DNA of 6,104 bases, from assembly GCA_007116445.1 (NCBI GenBank), contig SKIM01000195.1, positions 1 to 6,104 on the forward strand, written 5' to 3'. Of the stretch, positions 5,707-6,104 are shown piece after piece. The notes below the pieces were generated by a model. It was not told the DNA's origin. It worked only from the letters and a program-made list of their open reading frames with translations, and made no database searches. Numbering within the stretch: the first letter of the stretch is position 1; each line of letters opens with the position of its first letter. This DNA is from Natronohydrobacter sp. (GTDB lineage: Bacteria > Pseudomonadota > Alphaproteobacteria > Rhodobacterales > Rhodobacteraceae). The position numbers were made by a program, and so were the translations under genes.

Positions 5707-6033
5707 ATGTCCATGACCGCAACCACATCGCTGAACACTGCCCGTCAGAGCTATCAACAGCATGGGCTTATCAGCCTCTGGGGGCGCCTGCGGTATCGCG
5801 AGCCAGGCGCCTATGAAGCCTGGCTGCACGAGCGCGACATGACGATCATCACAGCGACCCTGATGCGCCTGTCCGAACGCCAGCTCAACCGTCTTGGCCT
5901 GTCGCGCAAGACCTTGGCCATTGATGTCGAGGATCTGGCGCTGCGTGCGGAACGTGAAGCCGCGATTGGTCGCGAGGTGCTTGAACTGGTCAGGGACAAT
6001 TCTTCTGAGAACCATGCGATCGCTGCCGAGTGA
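5707..6033 (+). CDS. Small DUF1127-like protein of unknown function
   Basis: A 108-residue soluble protein with no signal peptide or membrane segment. It is charged and largely helical in appearance. The recognisable part is at residues 55-80: LSERQLNRLGLSRKTLAIDV resembles the DUF1127 (YjiS-like) core L-S-D-R-x-L-x-x-I-G-L-x-R. The preceding segment GRLRYREPGAYEAWLHERD is basic and aromatic. The C-terminal part (EDLALRAEREAAIGREVLEL) looks like a charged helix. DUF1127 proteins are common small alphaproteobacterial proteins, some tied to phosphate, RNA or stress physiology; no function can be assigned here. The gene has a consensus ribosome site and its own terminator, so it appears to be a single-gene unit transcribed away from the antiporter operon. 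The frame is open back to 5617, but that part lacks a ribosome site. Family membership is moderately sure; that it is a real gene is much surer. Confidence 0.8.
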   Translation: MSMTATTSLNTARQSYQQHGLISLWGRLRYREPGAYEAWLHERDMTIITATLMRLSERQLNRLGLSRKTLAIDVEDLALRAEREAAIGREVLELVRDNSSENHAIAAE

Positions 6034-6051
6034 CCCTTGGGGCCAGATTTG

Positions 6052-6081
6052 AAAAAGCCGGGCTGCCAGCCCGGCTTTTTT
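6052..6081 (+). terminator. Rho-independent terminator of the DUF1127-like gene (possibly bidirectional)
   Basis: A perfect 13-base stem (6052-6064 pairing with 6068-6080) with a GCC loop at 6065-6067. The core GCCGGGCT/AGCCCGGC is flanked by A-run and T-run arms that end in six T residues. It starts 19 bases after the stop codon at 6031-6033. Because both flanks carry the A/T run, it could also stop transcription arriving from the right on the minus strand. Confidence 0.93.
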
Positions 6082-6104
6082 ATGCCCATCGCCCCGGCCC
6101 ATCG

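Noticed and set aside
5635..6102. Minus-strand open frame opposite the DUF1127-like gene
   Set aside because: It runs through the terminator hairpin, lacks a ribosome site and has no domain; it is a shadow of the plus-strand gene.

Overview
The window reads as a GC-rich alphaproteobacterial chromosome, most likely from the Rhodobacterales. The basis is codon usage strongly biased to G/C at third positions, the sequence style of the antiporter subunits, and a small DUF1127-like protein of a type common in that order. The lineage is an inference from sequence style, not a database match.

About 5.4 kb of the window (right to left, minus strand) is one tightly packed operon for a multisubunit Mrp/Mnh-type monovalent cation/proton antiporter. 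In transcription order it encodes MnhE, MnhF, MnhG, a fused protein carrying the MrpA C-terminal (MbhD/MbhE-like) region plus MnhB, then MnhC, MnhD, a second NuoL/M/N-type antiporter subunit, and the first 20 codons of a third protein that looks like another such subunit and runs off the left edge. Adjacent genes overlap by 1 to 11 bases or are 4 bases apart, and most starts have a clear Shine-Dalgarno, so the set is almost certainly co-transcribed and translationally coupled. All products are integral inner-membrane proteins expected to form one complex exchanging cytoplasmic Na+ (or K+/Li+) for periplasmic H+.

The layout is not the classical mrpABCDEFG order of Bacillus or Staphylococcus. 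It runs E-F-G-(A C-terminus+B)-C-D-D'-(D''), the order of the Mrp-like modules of archaeal membrane-bound hydrogenases (MbhA to MbhH) and, as I recall, of haloarchaeal antiporter clusters. There is no MrpA with its NuoL-like N-terminal domain in the window. That role may be taken by one of the extra stand-alone antiporter subunits.

Between the mnhE start (5422) and a divergent gene (start 5707) lies a 284-bp intergenic region that should hold both promoters. It contains several short inverted and direct repeats, but no promoter I would call confidently. The divergent plus-strand gene encodes a 108-residue DUF1127-like protein with an excellent ribosome binding site, followed by a strong hairpin terminator at 6052-6081. 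The remaining 23 bases hold nothing recognisable.
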